Shown in pieces: positions 8,735 to 16,881 of a DNA stretch of 64,000 bases. Position 1 is the stretch's first letter. Each line of letters opens with the position of its first letter. Below the pieces are notes generated by a model that saw only the letters and a list, made by a program, of their open reading frames with translations, did not search any database and had not been told where the DNA came from. The DNA is from JBBPZK01 sp965219175 (GTDB taxonomy: Bacteria; Actinomycetota; Rubrobacteria; Rubrobacterales; Rubrobacteraceae), in assembly GCA_965219175.1 (NCBI GenBank), contig CBDCNI010000001.1, positions 2,914,001 through 2,978,000 on the forward strand. The letters are read 5' to 3'. A program made the position numbers and the translations under genes.

Positions 8735-9262
8735 ATGAAGCAGACGCCGCCTCTGCAAGACATACCGCTCTTCGAAAACCTGAGCCACGAGGAACTGGAA
8801 GAGTTGCGCGGGATCATGGCACCCGCGAGCTTCGGAGCGAGAGAGATACTTATCGAGGAAGGCAGGAGAGACGAGAACCTTTACGTGCTCACCTCCGGGA
8901 CCGTCGAGGTCTACAAGCGGGTCCTCCCCGGACGCCGTCAGCTCCTGGCGACCATCGAAGCGCCGAGCGTCGTCGGCGAGATGGGTCTGCTGACCGAGCC
9001 CCGCGCCGCCGCGACCGTCGCGGCGAAGACCGCCGTGGAGGCCCAGACTATCCCGAGAGACCGCTTCCTCGCGATGCTCGACGCCGACTCTCCGACCGCC
9101 TGCAAGGTGGTCTACGAGCTAGGCAGAACCCTGGCCGAACGCATGGCGAAGACCGACGAGTCGATAGCGGAGATCATTGTCCAGCTAGAGCGAGCCAGAC
9201 GCCGCGATTCACGAGACCTAAACGTCTTCCGGGACAAGCTGATTCAGGAATGGAGCTTCTAA
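8735..9262 (+). CDS. Cyclic-nucleotide-binding domain protein, copy 2
   Basis: A 175-residue tandem paralogue of the preceding gene, with the same order: FGAREILIEEG, YVLTSGTVEV, VVGEMGLLTEPRAAATV, then a long C-terminal helix ending FRDKLIQEW. The inner ATG at 8735 is preferred to the one at 8714 because GGGGAGGA lies just upstream of it. No DNA-binding domain is visible. The segment GEMGLL....AAATV is closer to canonical cNMP phosphate cassettes than in copy 1. Adjacent same-strand placement suggests that both copies work together, possibly as a heterodimer. Confidence 0.8.
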   Translation: MKQTPPLQDIPLFENLSHEELEELRGIMAPASFGAREILIEEGRRDENLYVLTSGTVEVYKRVLPGRRQLLATIEAPSVVGEMGLLTEPRAAATVAAKTAVEAQTIPRDRFLAMLDADSPTACKVVYELGRTLAERMAKTDESIAEIIVQLERARRRDSRDLNVFRDKLIQEWSF

Positions 9263-9810
9263 AAGTGGCCGAGACCGGGACCAGGATCACCGCCGAAGAG
9301 CTGCTCGGGCTCCCAGACGACGGCAAACGCCGCGAGTTGGTGAGAGGAGAGTTAAGGGAGATGGCACCGGCGGGAGCGAGACACGGAAGGGCGACAATGA
9401 GGTTGGCCTCACGACTAGACCGGCACGTGGAAACGAACCAGTCGGGTATGGTCCTCGCGGCAGAGACAGGATTCAAGATCTCCCGCGACACCGTCCGCGC
9501 CCCCGATGTGTCTTTCGTGGCGCGAGAGCGCGTACCGTCCGGCGGGCCGCCCGAAGGATACTGGGACCTCGCCCCGGACCTCGCGGTCGAGGTGGTGTCG
9601 CCGAACGACACCGCCGCCGATGTCCAGTCGAAGGTACAGATGTGGCTGGAAGCCGGGGTGAGGCTGGTATGGATTGTCTACCCCGGCACCAATTCAGTAG
9701 TTGTCCACAAGTCTTTTAAAGAGGCGGCAACCCTTACCGCCACGGACATCTTGACCGGCAACGATATAGTACCCGGATTCGGATGCCTGGTGGCGGAGAT
9801 CTTCGAGTAG
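9250..9810 (+). CDS. Uma2 / DUF820 family restriction-endonuclease-fold protein
   Basis: A 186-residue protein of the Uma2 family, which has a PD-(D/E)XK nuclease fold. The conserved layout is visible: an N-terminal ELVRGEL strand, RAPDVSFV, the core LAVEVVSPND with its acidic residue, and QMWLEAGVRLVWIVYP. Its start overlaps the end of the preceding gene by 13 bases, so it belongs to the same transcript. Family members are widespread, often in many copies, and their biological function is unsettled. Nuclease activity here is an inference from fold only. Confidence 0.8.
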   Translation: MELLKVAETGTRITAEELLGLPDDGKRRELVRGELREMAPAGARHGRATMRLASRLDRHVETNQSGMVLAAETGFKISRDTVRAPDVSFVARERVPSGGPPEGYWDLAPDLAVEVVSPNDTAADVQSKVQMWLEAGVRLVWIVYPGTNSVVVHKSFKEAATLTATDILTGNDIVPGFGCLVAEIFE

Positions 9811-9827
9811 GCGACACCCGCCTCCCG

Positions 9828-9899
9828 CTAGAACCTCTCTACGGTCATTCGGGCGAGCATGTGGAATGGTAGGTAGTCGGGATCGCCGGCTTTGGAGTC
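9828..9899 (-). pseudogene. Duplicated 3' scrap of a P5C dehydrogenase gene
   Basis: The minus strand reads 23 codons plus a stop that match the C-terminus of the P5C dehydrogenase encoded at 10666-12222. The scrap reads DSKAGDPDYLPFHMLARMTV then ERF. The intact gene reads DSKAGGPDYLPLHMLARTTV then ERF. Homology stops abruptly upstream of the Asp codon. It is a remnant left by a duplication or insertion. The DUF5615/DUF433 pair lies between the scrap and the intact gene. Confidence 0.8.
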
Positions 9900-9944
9900 A
9901 ATGGGATTCGGCGCTTTCCGTATCCGGACTTTGCGGAATACAGT

Positions 9945-10277
9945 CTATATGTACTCCAGATGTCCTGTCATCTCGTCCGATGTCAGAACTTCGTGGACGA
10001 GCATGAGCCCGTGAACCACCTGTCCGAACGGCGTCTGCTGGTGCGCGTAGACCAGACCAGCGTGTTCCGTACCTGAGGCATGTAAACGCAAGAAGTCCTC
10101 GTCCTGCGTAAAAAGCACCCGCCCTTCCTGCTGCGCAAACGTCAGGTGATCCTCGTCGCCGGCGCCAAGCATGCCGGCTTCCGATACTGTCAGTACGTCT
10201 ACTCCACGCTGACGTAAACCCCTCACGACTACTTTCGATACGTGCTCGTCGGTGTAGAAACGAACTCGTTCAGCCAC
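9945..10277 (-). CDS. DUF5615 family PIN-like protein (probable toxin)
   Basis: A 110-residue protein with the DUF5615/PIN-like pattern: an early FYTDEHV acidic motif, GVDVLTVSEAG, and DEDFLRL later in the chain. Members of this family are predicted ribonucleases paired with DUF433 proteins in toxin-antitoxin-like modules. The GTG start at 10277 overlaps the end of the DUF433 gene by 8 bases, giving the usual antitoxin-first order. Toxicity is inferred from family and context only. Confidence 0.75.
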   Translation of the reverse strand: MAERVRFYTDEHVSKVVVRGLRQRGVDVLTVSEAGMLGAGDEDHLTFAQQEGRVLFTQDEDFLRLHASGTEHAGLVYAHQQTPFGQVVHGLMLVHEVLTSDEMTGHLEYI

Positions 10278-10587
10278 GCGGCTTGCGCGCCGTTAGCTTC
10301 CGGTTCAGTTGAGAGGTGGTGCGCCCGCGCAACGACCCAGCGAACGCCCCTCCCTCTCTGATGGACGCGTCTATATCGGCCCGATGATCGAAATAGTAGG
10401 CCAACGCAGCGTATACATCGGCCAACGCGAGGTCGTAGCCAGCGGAGATCTCATCTGCACTCCGTCCCATACGCTCGTGCCAGACCACGACATCTTTAAC
10501 GGTGATACGGTGTCCGGCGATACGCGGCTTGCCGCCCGCGACGCCCGGCGTAGTTTCTATGTGCTCGTCTAATGTCTTGATCTCCAC
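10270..10587 (-). CDS. DUF433 family protein (probable antitoxin)
   Basis: A 105-residue protein with the DUF433 signature: GVAGGKPRIAGHRITVKDVV followed by DEISAGYDLALADVYAALAYY. The fold is a winged helix-like DNA-binding domain found in antitoxins partnered with DUF5615 proteins. GTG start at 10587 with GAGG six bases upstream. An extended -10 (TGGTAGAAT read on the minus strand, about 10635-10643) could drive the pair. The basic C-terminal tail may contact the toxin or nucleic acid. Confidence 0.75.
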   Translation of the reverse strand: MEIKTLDEHIETTPGVAGGKPRIAGHRITVKDVVVWHERMGRSADEISAGYDLALADVYAALAYYFDHRADIDASIREGGAFAGSLRGRTTSQLNRKLTARKPRG

Positions 10588-10665
10588 GTCCGGCCTCTAT
10601 AGTTTCCTGAATATCGCGTACTTCATTCTACCAGCGCACCTAACGCAACCTTTGCGGCGCGGTTG

Positions 10666-12222
10666 TCAGAACCTCTCCACGGTAGTCCTGGCGAGCATGT
10701 GAAGCGGTAGGTAGTCGGGGCCTCCGGCTTTGGAGTCGGTGCCGGAGAGGCCGTAGCCGCCGAAGGGTTGGACGCCTACCAACGCCCCGGTGATGCTTCG
10801 GTTGAAGTAGACGTTGCCCGCTTTGAACTCTTCTCTGGCCCGCTCCAGGTGATCGCGGTTCTTCGAGTATACGCCGCCGGTCAGGCCGTAGGGACTGTCG
10901 TTGGCTATCTTGAGGGCGTCGTCGAAGTCGCGGGCCTGTATGACCGAGAGGACGGGACCGAAGATCTCCTCTTGGGCCACCCGCGCCCCCGCCTCTACTC
11001 CGAAGATTGTCGGGGGGACGAAGTATCCGTCTTCCGGGTCGCCGGGCTCCCCGCCGAGCAACCGCTCACCTTCTTCCTTACCGGTCTCTATGTAGCCCGC
11101 CACCTTCTCGAACTGGGACTCGCTGATTACCGGACCAATGTTTATCTCCGGCCCATCCTCGGCGGGTACTCCGACCTTTAGGGCTCTCGCCTTCTCAAGG
11201 ACTTTCTCCAGAAGCTCATCGTGGATGTCGGCATGCAGGATGGCGCGGGATGCTGCGCTGCACTTCTGGCCGGAGTAACCGTAGGCGCTCTTTACTATGT
11301 CGGCGGCGGCGGCGTCGAGGTCTGCGGAGTCGTCTATGACCATCGCGTCCTTACCCCCCATCTCGGCGATCACACGCTTCACCCACCGCTGGTTCTCTAT
11401 CTGCTTCGCGGCCAACTCGTTTATGCGCAATCCCGTCTTCATCGAACCGGTAAAGGAGATGAAGCGGGTTCGGGCGTCTGAGACGAGGTAGTCGCCGATT
11501 TCGGAGCCGTAGCCGGGCAGGAAGTTCAGGACGCCATCCGGGAGGCCGGCCTCTTCGAAAATCTCCGCTACCTTCGCCCCGATCACCGGCGTGAACTCGC
11601 TGGGCTTCATGACGATGGTGTTGCCGGCGACGATTGCCGCTCCTGACATCCCCGTGAGGATGGCGGTTGGGAAGTTCCAGGGCGCGATTATCACCCCTAC
11701 TCCCATCGGCTGGTAGGTGTACCGGCTCTCCTCACCGGGGATCGAGTAAATCTCCACCCCATCCTTGAGCCGCAGCATCTCGCGGGCGTAATACTCCAGG
11801 AAGTCTATGGCCTCCGCGACCTGGGCGTCGGCCTCGGACCAGGGCTTGCCGCCCTCGTAGACCTCCCACGCGAGCATCTCGAACTTCCGGCGGCGCATGA
11901 TCGCCGCCGCCCGCAACAGTATCCGCGCCCGCACCTCCGGGGCCGTTCGGCTCCAAGTCTCGAACGTCTTCGCGGCCGTCTGAAGCGCCAGGTCAGCCTC
12001 GCGTTCCGTGGCACGCGCGGTTTTACCGATTACCTGTGAAGGATTGGCCGGATTTACGGAGACTACCTCGCCGTCGGTCTCCACAGGCTTGCCGCCGATT
12101 ACGAGCGGGTAGCTCTTTCCTAGCTGGCCCTCGACCTCCTCCAGGGCGGCGCGCATGGCATTCTGGTTTTGTTTCTCGGTCCAGTCCAGGTACGTCTCAT
12201 TCTTGTACGGTATGAGTCCCAC
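10666..12222 (-). CDS. pruA: 1-pyrroline-5-carboxylate dehydrogenase
   Basis: A 518-residue aldehyde dehydrogenase superfamily protein of the RocA/PruA type. Catalytic residues are visible: Asn183 in APWNFP, Glu287 in AEMGGKD and Cys321 in SGQKCSA. The C-terminus has the family ending with PFGGYGLSGTDSKAGG. It oxidises glutamate-gamma-semialdehyde (P5C) to glutamate with NAD+. GTG start with GGAGGT nine bases upstream. It follows proline dehydrogenase by 55 bases on the same strand, the standard two-step proline catabolic operon. A degenerate copy of its last 24 codons lies at 9828-9899. Confidence 0.93.
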   Translation of the reverse strand: MGLIPYKNETYLDWTEKQNQNAMRAALEEVEGQLGKSYPLVIGGKPVETDGEVVSVNPANPSQVIGKTARATEREADLALQTAAKTFETWSRTAPEVRARILLRAAAIMRRRKFEMLAWEVYEGGKPWSEADAQVAEAIDFLEYYAREMLRLKDGVEIYSIPGEESRYTYQPMGVGVIIAPWNFPTAILTGMSGAAIVAGNTIVMKPSEFTPVIGAKVAEIFEEAGLPDGVLNFLPGYGSEIGDYLVSDARTRFISFTGSMKTGLRINELAAKQIENQRWVKRVIAEMGGKDAMVIDDSADLDAAAADIVKSAYGYSGQKCSAASRAILHADIHDELLEKVLEKARALKVGVPAEDGPEINIGPVISESQFEKVAGYIETGKEEGERLLGGEPGDPEDGYFVPPTIFGVEAGARVAQEEIFGPVLSVIQARDFDDALKIANDSPYGLTGGVYSKNRDHLERAREEFKAGNVYFNRSITGALVGVQPFGGYGLSGTDSKAGGPDYLPLHMLARTTVERF

Positions 12223-12277
12223 TGTTTAAGCACCTCCGGATTTTTTGGATTTGTGTAAGGTTCGATACTCGCCGCAG

Positions 12278-13195
12278 CTACTGCTTTACGGTCCCGACGA
12301 TACCCCCGATCACGTCTGATGCGACGTATCCGGCTATTTTGGGGTTTTCCTTGAGCCTGCGGGTCGAGTATTCATACCAGTCCTCTCCGAACGGCACGTA
12401 CACCCTCAACTTGTGCCCGCCGCCAACCAGGATGCCGCGCAACTCTTCGTCCACACCGAGGAGCATTTGGAACTCGTAGCGGTCTTTGGGGATATCGAGT
12501 TGATGGATCAAACGCAGCGCGTGCAGGACGAGGTGCTCGTCGTGGGTGGCGACACCCACGTAGACACCGCCCCGGAACAACTCTTCTAGAAGCATCACGT
12601 AGTTCTGGCGAACGGTGTCGAAGTCCTTATAGGCGATCTCACGTTTCTCGTCGTAGATGCCCTTGCAGAGTCTCACCGCCACGCCAGCCTCGGCGAGCCG
12701 CGTCACGTCTATCAGGCTGCGACGCATGTACGCCTGTATAACGGCCCCCACGTTCTCGTGACGTTCGTGCATGTCGAGCACGAGGTTCAGCGTCGCGTTG
12801 GTATACGGCGAGTTCTCCATATCCACCCGTACGAAGCGATTACTGGCAGCCGCATATTCGACGATCTCCTCCAGGTTCGCCCGGCACAACTCCTCGTTTA
12901 TGGTCAGGCCGAGGCCGGTGAGCTTCACGGAGATACCCGAGTCCAGACCGTTTTCTTCCAGGGCGTCGATGACCTGCTTGTATTCCTGGAGCGTCTCGCT
13001 CGCATCCGCCTTGCTCTCGGTGCTCTCGCCGAGCACGTCCACCGTCGCCGCGCAGCCCTCGCGGTTCAGCTCTTGGATAGCGGAGAGGGCCTCTTCTAAC
13101 TTCTCGCCCGCTATGTAGCGGCTGGAGATCCGCCGCACTATAGGCTTCGGTATGACGGTCACGGAGCTTGCGATGGCCTTGTCTATAATGCCCAT
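12278..13195 (-). CDS. putA: Proline dehydrogenase
   Basis: A 305-residue monofunctional proline dehydrogenase, the size found in Thermus, Deinococcus and actinobacteria. It is an FAD-containing TIM barrel with the motifs VDVLGES, SVKLTGLG, VRVDMENSPY, RLCKGIYDE and the C-terminal YVPFGEDWYEYSTRRLKE that binds proline. It passes electrons from proline to quinone, so it acts at the membrane face. It is the first gene of the unit with P5C dehydrogenase. ATG at 13195. Confidence 0.92.
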   Translation of the reverse strand: MGIIDKAIASSVTVIPKPIVRRISSRYIAGEKLEEALSAIQELNREGCAATVDVLGESTESKADASETLQEYKQVIDALEENGLDSGISVKLTGLGLTINEELCRANLEEIVEYAAASNRFVRVDMENSPYTNATLNLVLDMHERHENVGAVIQAYMRRSLIDVTRLAEAGVAVRLCKGIYDEKREIAYKDFDTVRQNYVMLLEELFRGGVYVGVATHDEHLVLHALRLIHQLDIPKDRYEFQMLLGVDEELRGILVGGGHKLRVYVPFGEDWYEYSTRRLKENPKIAGYVASDVIGGIVGTVKQ

Positions 13196-13289
13196 GCTTC
13201 CGAGTCTCCCTCTGTTTCCATAGCCGAACCGGACCTATTCTAAACGGCGCGCATCGAACCCGTAGCCAACCGGAGCCGCTCAGGCAAGC

Positions 13290-13430
13290 TTATCCACCGT
13301 CGTGGGTCGAGTCTTGCGCCTCCCTAGCTTCCGCCCTGTCGGCCTGAACCGCCTTGAAGAGCAGCAAAGACAGTATCAGGATCACGCCACCGAAGAATAC
13401 GACCGTCCAGACGATAGCCTCCACATCCAT
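13290..13430 (-). CDS. 46-residue small membrane companion of the NSS transporter
   Basis: An unlisted small gene: ATG at 13430 with a near-perfect GGAGGTGAGAG ribosome site. It encodes an N-terminal membrane helix (IVWTVVFFGGVILILSLLLF) and a charged tail KAVQADRAEAREAQDS. It lies just downstream of the NSS transporter on the same strand. Small one-helix subunits such as MetS accompany some bacterial NSS importers (MetP), so a transporter-subunit role is likely. Sequence identity to MetS itself was not tested. Confidence 0.75.
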   Translation of the reverse strand: MDVEAIVWTVVFFGGVILILSLLLFKAVQADRAEAREAQDSTHDGG

Positions 13431-13467
13431 CTCTCACCTCCTGTAATCTCTCGGGCTAGACACTGCT

Positions 13468-14970
13468 TCACGAAGAGACCGGCTCACCTTCCACTACTTC
13501 CTCCGCGCTGTCGGATGACGTCATCGGCCCCTCACCGACCTTCCTGGAAAGGAAAGCGTTGAGAGCGTATAGGATGACGAACAGGATCACCCACTGCAAC
13601 ACCAACGTCGCGGTGCTGAACGTCTCGAACGGGTTCCACCAGGGGGCCTCGGCCGAAGAGAATACGGTTATCGTCTGGTAGATCCACCAGATGAACATGA
13701 CCACGAAAAACACCGGCACACCCCTTATGCACCAGGACCACCAGCGTCCGACGTGCAGGTCGCTCGTGGCGTTGATCTCCTCCCGCGCCCGCTCGACGCC
13801 GTATTTCATGACCGCCAGCGACACGAGCGCCCCGCTGACCAGGAGCGCCACGCCCCAAACGAAGTCCTGGTTGTTCAGGAAGTCGATGTTGTAGGCGGAC
13901 GGTACGCCCAGGACAAAGGCGACCGCGCCAAGCCCGACCACCGCCCTACCGCGCGTAATTCCCATGTTGACCAGGTTCATGATCCCGAGCTCGAAAAAGG
14001 ATATGAGCGTGGATATGGTCGCCAGCGAGAACGCCAGGAAGAACAACGAAGAGAAGAAGATCCCACCCGGCATCGAGCCGAAGAGCTTGACGAGGTATAT
14101 GAAGGCGAGCCCGCTGTTGCCCGCCCCGAGAGCCTCGGAAGCGAACCCCGACCCCCTGAGGGCGTAGATCGTGCAGAGGACAGTCGTGCCCGCGAGCAAC
14201 GACGCAAACAGGTTGCCGAAGACCAGGGCGCTGGCGTTGAGGGTTATGTCGTCGTTGTCTCTCGTATAAACCGCGTACGTCAGGAGAAGTCCCCAGCCCG
14301 CACCGGTCGAGAAGGCCATCTGGGTAAAAGCCTGCAGCCAGACCTGGGCGCTCCCGAGCCTGCTCCAGTCCGGGACGAAGAGGAAGTGAAGCCCCTCGAT
14401 AGCCCCCGGCAAGGTGACTGCCCGGATTGTCAGGATAATCAGCACGATAAACAGCCCCGGTATCGTAACTTGCAATACTTTCTCGATGCCGCCCTTGAGT
14501 CCCCGATATACGATGAGCACCATGAAGACCACGGCGATCGCCTCGAACAGTATCGTCTGGACCGGGTTTCCCGTGAACCCATCCCAGAGCGCCTGGGAAT
14601 CGACCCCTTTGTTCACGGTTCCGGTTACGGAGTAGGCCAGGTACCGAAAACCCCATCCCGCCACGACGGTGTAGTAGAAGAGGATCCCGAGTGTCACGAC
14701 GCCTACCCAGGCCCCGATCCAAGTGTACCTCCGCCCCATAAAGTCCCTGAGACCACCCACGGTCCCGAGCCTGGTCTTCCTCCCTATCAACGACTCGGCC
14801 GTTAGGAGCGGTATCGCCCAAACCAGGTTGGCGAGCAACAGTATTAGCAGGAACGTGCCACCTCCGAACTCCGCGACGATCCGTGGAAACCTCCATATGT
14901 TCCCGGCTCCCACAGCCATTCCTATGCCGGCGGCGATGAAGACGAACCTGTTCCCGAAGGTTTCATTCAT
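13468..14970 (-). CDS. Sodium-dependent amino-acid transporter, NSS/SNF family
   Basis: A 500-residue LeuT-fold transporter with about 12 membrane helices. The unwound TM1 signature GIGMAVGAGNIWRFPRI carries the sodium-site residues. FSTGAGWGLLLTYAVYT corresponds to TM6. The start at 14970 (MNETFGNR) is chosen for its GGAGGAAG ribosome site and because the longer frame adds an Arg-rich leader unlike the family. It imports an amino acid with Na+; the substrate is unknown. The divergent aldehyde dehydrogenase cluster and the adjacent proline operon suggest that it feeds amino-acid catabolism. Confidence 0.88.
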   Translation of the reverse strand: MNETFGNRFVFIAAGIGMAVGAGNIWRFPRIVAEFGGGTFLLILLLANLVWAIPLLTAESLIGRKTRLGTVGGLRDFMGRRYTWIGAWVGVVTLGILFYYTVVAGWGFRYLAYSVTGTVNKGVDSQALWDGFTGNPVQTILFEAIAVVFMVLIVYRGLKGGIEKVLQVTIPGLFIVLIILTIRAVTLPGAIEGLHFLFVPDWSRLGSAQVWLQAFTQMAFSTGAGWGLLLTYAVYTRDNDDITLNASALVFGNLFASLLAGTTVLCTIYALRGSGFASEALGAGNSGLAFIYLVKLFGSMPGGIFFSSLFFLAFSLATISTLISFFELGIMNLVNMGITRGRAVVGLGAVAFVLGVPSAYNIDFLNNQDFVWGVALLVSGALVSLAVMKYGVERAREEINATSDLHVGRWWSWCIRGVPVFFVVMFIWWIYQTITVFSSAEAPWWNPFETFSTATLVLQWVILFVILYALNAFLSRKVGEGPMTSSDSAEEVVEGEPVSS

Positions 14971-15098
14971 CCGTGACTTCCTCCTATCCCATCCAGCGCC
15001 TCGTCGGAAAAGCCCCGTCCCCCGCCGACGATACGATCTGGACGATCGACCCCAAAGCCTTGTGTAAAGCAACCAGTTTACGGTACACCTTTACAACA

Positions 15099-15110
15099 AT
15101 AGTGACTATA
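15099..15110 (-). promoter_or_regulatory. Palindrome overlapping a -10 box for the NSS transporter
   Basis: ATAGTGACTAT at 15099-15109 is a perfect palindrome around a central G. Read on the minus strand it contains TATAGT (15110-15105), a plausible -10 with a leader of about 125 bases to the ATG. A regulator could bind here. The remainder of the 14971-15273 gap shows no gene; an AT-rich stretch near 15210-15225 could be the promoter for the divergent aldehyde dehydrogenase. Confidence 0.35.
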
Positions 15111-15273
15111 TATTAAACTTTTCTATGGGTCAAACAGGTTGCTTGCGTCGGTCTCGAAATCTGCGTGACCGGCCCGATCTTTCCGGTCCCGGCCTTTGGT
15201 GTAGGATGATTATTTATAACGATTTAGGGTGTTGACAGTGCGAGTCGAGGGCTTGTCCCAGGAGGTGCTAGGC

Positions 15274-16866
15274 ATGCGGACCACCGATACCCGAGAAGAA
15301 GCGTCGCCAAAGACACGCGAGGTCGCCTCTGTAATAGGGGGTCGGTTGCGGGAAGACGCGCCGGGCGGTCGCATGCGTTCCGTAAACCCGGCGCGCACGG
15401 ACGAGGTCGTGGCGGAGGTCTCGCTCGGTGACGCGGAGACGTTCGTCGAGGCTTGTCGGGCGGCTCGGGAGGCCCAAAGGGAGTGGGCAAGCGTGCCGGC
15501 CCCCATACGGGCACGGGTAATAAAGAAGATCGGCTGGCTTGTAGAGTCGAATAAGGAGGCGTTGGCGCGTCTGGTGACCCGTGAGATCGGCAAACCGTAC
15601 GCGGAGTCTCTGGGCGAGGTACAGGAGATAATAGACACCTGCGACTTCTTTACCGGCGAGGGACGCCGGCTCTACGGTCAGACCGTCCCGAGTGAGATGC
15701 CGGACAAGCAACTCTTCACCTTCCGGATGCCGGTCGGGGTGGCGGCCATTATTACGGCTGGGAACTTCCCGGTGGCGGTGCCTTCGTGGTACCTGATCCC
15801 CGCCCTCACCTGCGGCAACACCGTGGTCTGGAAACCAGCTGAATACTCCCCCGCCATCGGCGACGCCCTGGCGCAACTCTTCATCCGGGGCGGCCTGCCG
15901 GACGGTGTCTTGAACGTCGTGCAGGCGGAAGGTCCGGCGGCCTTTGAGGGGCTAGAGCGGGCGCTGGATGAGGGGCTCGTCGACAAGGTCGGCTTCACCG
16001 GGTCATCAGGGGTTGGGAAGGAGATCGGGGCGCTCTGCGGACGCCACCTCCAGTCTCCGTGCCTGGAACTCGGCGGTAAGAACCCGCTCGTGGTCATGCC
16101 CGACGCGGACCTGGATCTCGCCGTCGAAGGAGCCCTGTTCTCCGGCTTCGGCACCGCCGGCCAGCGCTGCACCTCACTCGGCACGGTCATCACCCACGAG
16201 TCCATCCACGACGAGTTCCTCTCGAAGTTCACCCGCGCGGTAGAAGAGGCGAAGGTAGGAGACCCGACCCAGGACGTACTCTACGGCCCGATGCTCTCCG
16301 AGCGCTTCCAGGAACGCTTCTTGGGGTGGTTGGACCTTATCGAGGAGCATCACGAAGTTCACGGCTCGACCGGAACAGGACGCATCACTGCGGACAACCC
16401 GAGAGAAGGTTTCGTCGGCGACGCGGAGGCCGGACTCTACTGCCACCCTACTATCGTGAGCGGTGTGACGTCGGAGGACGAGTTGTACAAGACGGAGACA
16501 TTTGGCCCTATCGTCGGGGTGGCGAAGTTCGTGGACTTCGACGAGGCGATCACGCTCGCAAACGGTCACGGTTACGGGCTGTCCACCTCTATCTACACGC
16601 GCGACGCCGCCAACGCTCTTCGTTTCCGGGAACAAAACACCGCCGGGATGCTCTCGGTCAACAACTCGACCAGCGGCGCCGAGGCGCACCTGCCCTTCGG
16701 GGGCAACGGCAAGTCCGGCAACGGCGGCCGGCTCTCGGGGATCTGGGTTCTCGACCAGTTCACCCGCTGGCAGTCGATGAACTGGGACTACGCCGGCAAA
16801 CTACAGAAAGCCCAGATGGACATAGCTGACCTTCCAGCCGACCCCGACTACCGGCTGGAAGACTAG
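15274..16866 (+). CDS. Aldehyde dehydrogenase, possibly aminoadipate/piperideine-6-carboxylate semialdehyde type
   Basis: A 530-residue aldehyde dehydrogenase. Asn164 in TAGNFP, Lys187 in WKPAE, Glu265 in CLELGGKN and nucleophile Cys299 in GTAGQRCTS are all present. The GTAGQRCT context around the nucleophile is typical of alpha-aminoadipate semialdehyde (piperideine-6-carboxylate) dehydrogenases, but the match is not exclusive. The ATG at 15274 is chosen for AGGAGGT seven bases upstream. It is followed by a sarcosine/pipecolate-oxidase-like gene and a ketimine-reductase-like gene. A role in pipecolate or lysine breakdown is therefore inferred; hydroxyproline-type ketoglutarate semialdehyde oxidation is an alternative. 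Confidence 0.8.
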   Translation: MRTTDTREEASPKTREVASVIGGRLREDAPGGRMRSVNPARTDEVVAEVSLGDAETFVEACRAAREAQREWASVPAPIRARVIKKIGWLVESNKEALARLVTREIGKPYAESLGEVQEIIDTCDFFTGEGRRLYGQTVPSEMPDKQLFTFRMPVGVAAIITAGNFPVAVPSWYLIPALTCGNTVVWKPAEYSPAIGDALAQLFIRGGLPDGVLNVVQAEGPAAFEGLERALDEGLVDKVGFTGSSGVGKEIGALCGRHLQSPCLELGGKNPLVVMPDADLDLAVEGALFSGFGTAGQRCTSLGTVITHESIHDEFLSKFTRAVEEAKVGDPTQDVLYGPMLSERFQERFLGWLDLIEEHHEVHGSTGTGRITADNPREGFVGDAEAGLYCHPTIVSGVTSEDELYKTETFGPIVGVAKFVDFDEAITLANGHGYGLSTSIYTRDAANALRFREQNTAGMLSVNNSTSGAEAHLPFGGNGKSGNGGRLSGIWVLDQFTRWQSMNWDYAGKLQKAQMDIADLPADPDYRLED

Positions 16867-16881
16867 AGATGCGGAGCCTGG

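Noticed and set aside
13753..14805. 350-codon plus-strand frame inside the NSS transporter gene
   Set aside because: Low-complexity, highly charged translation opposite a clear membrane transporter.
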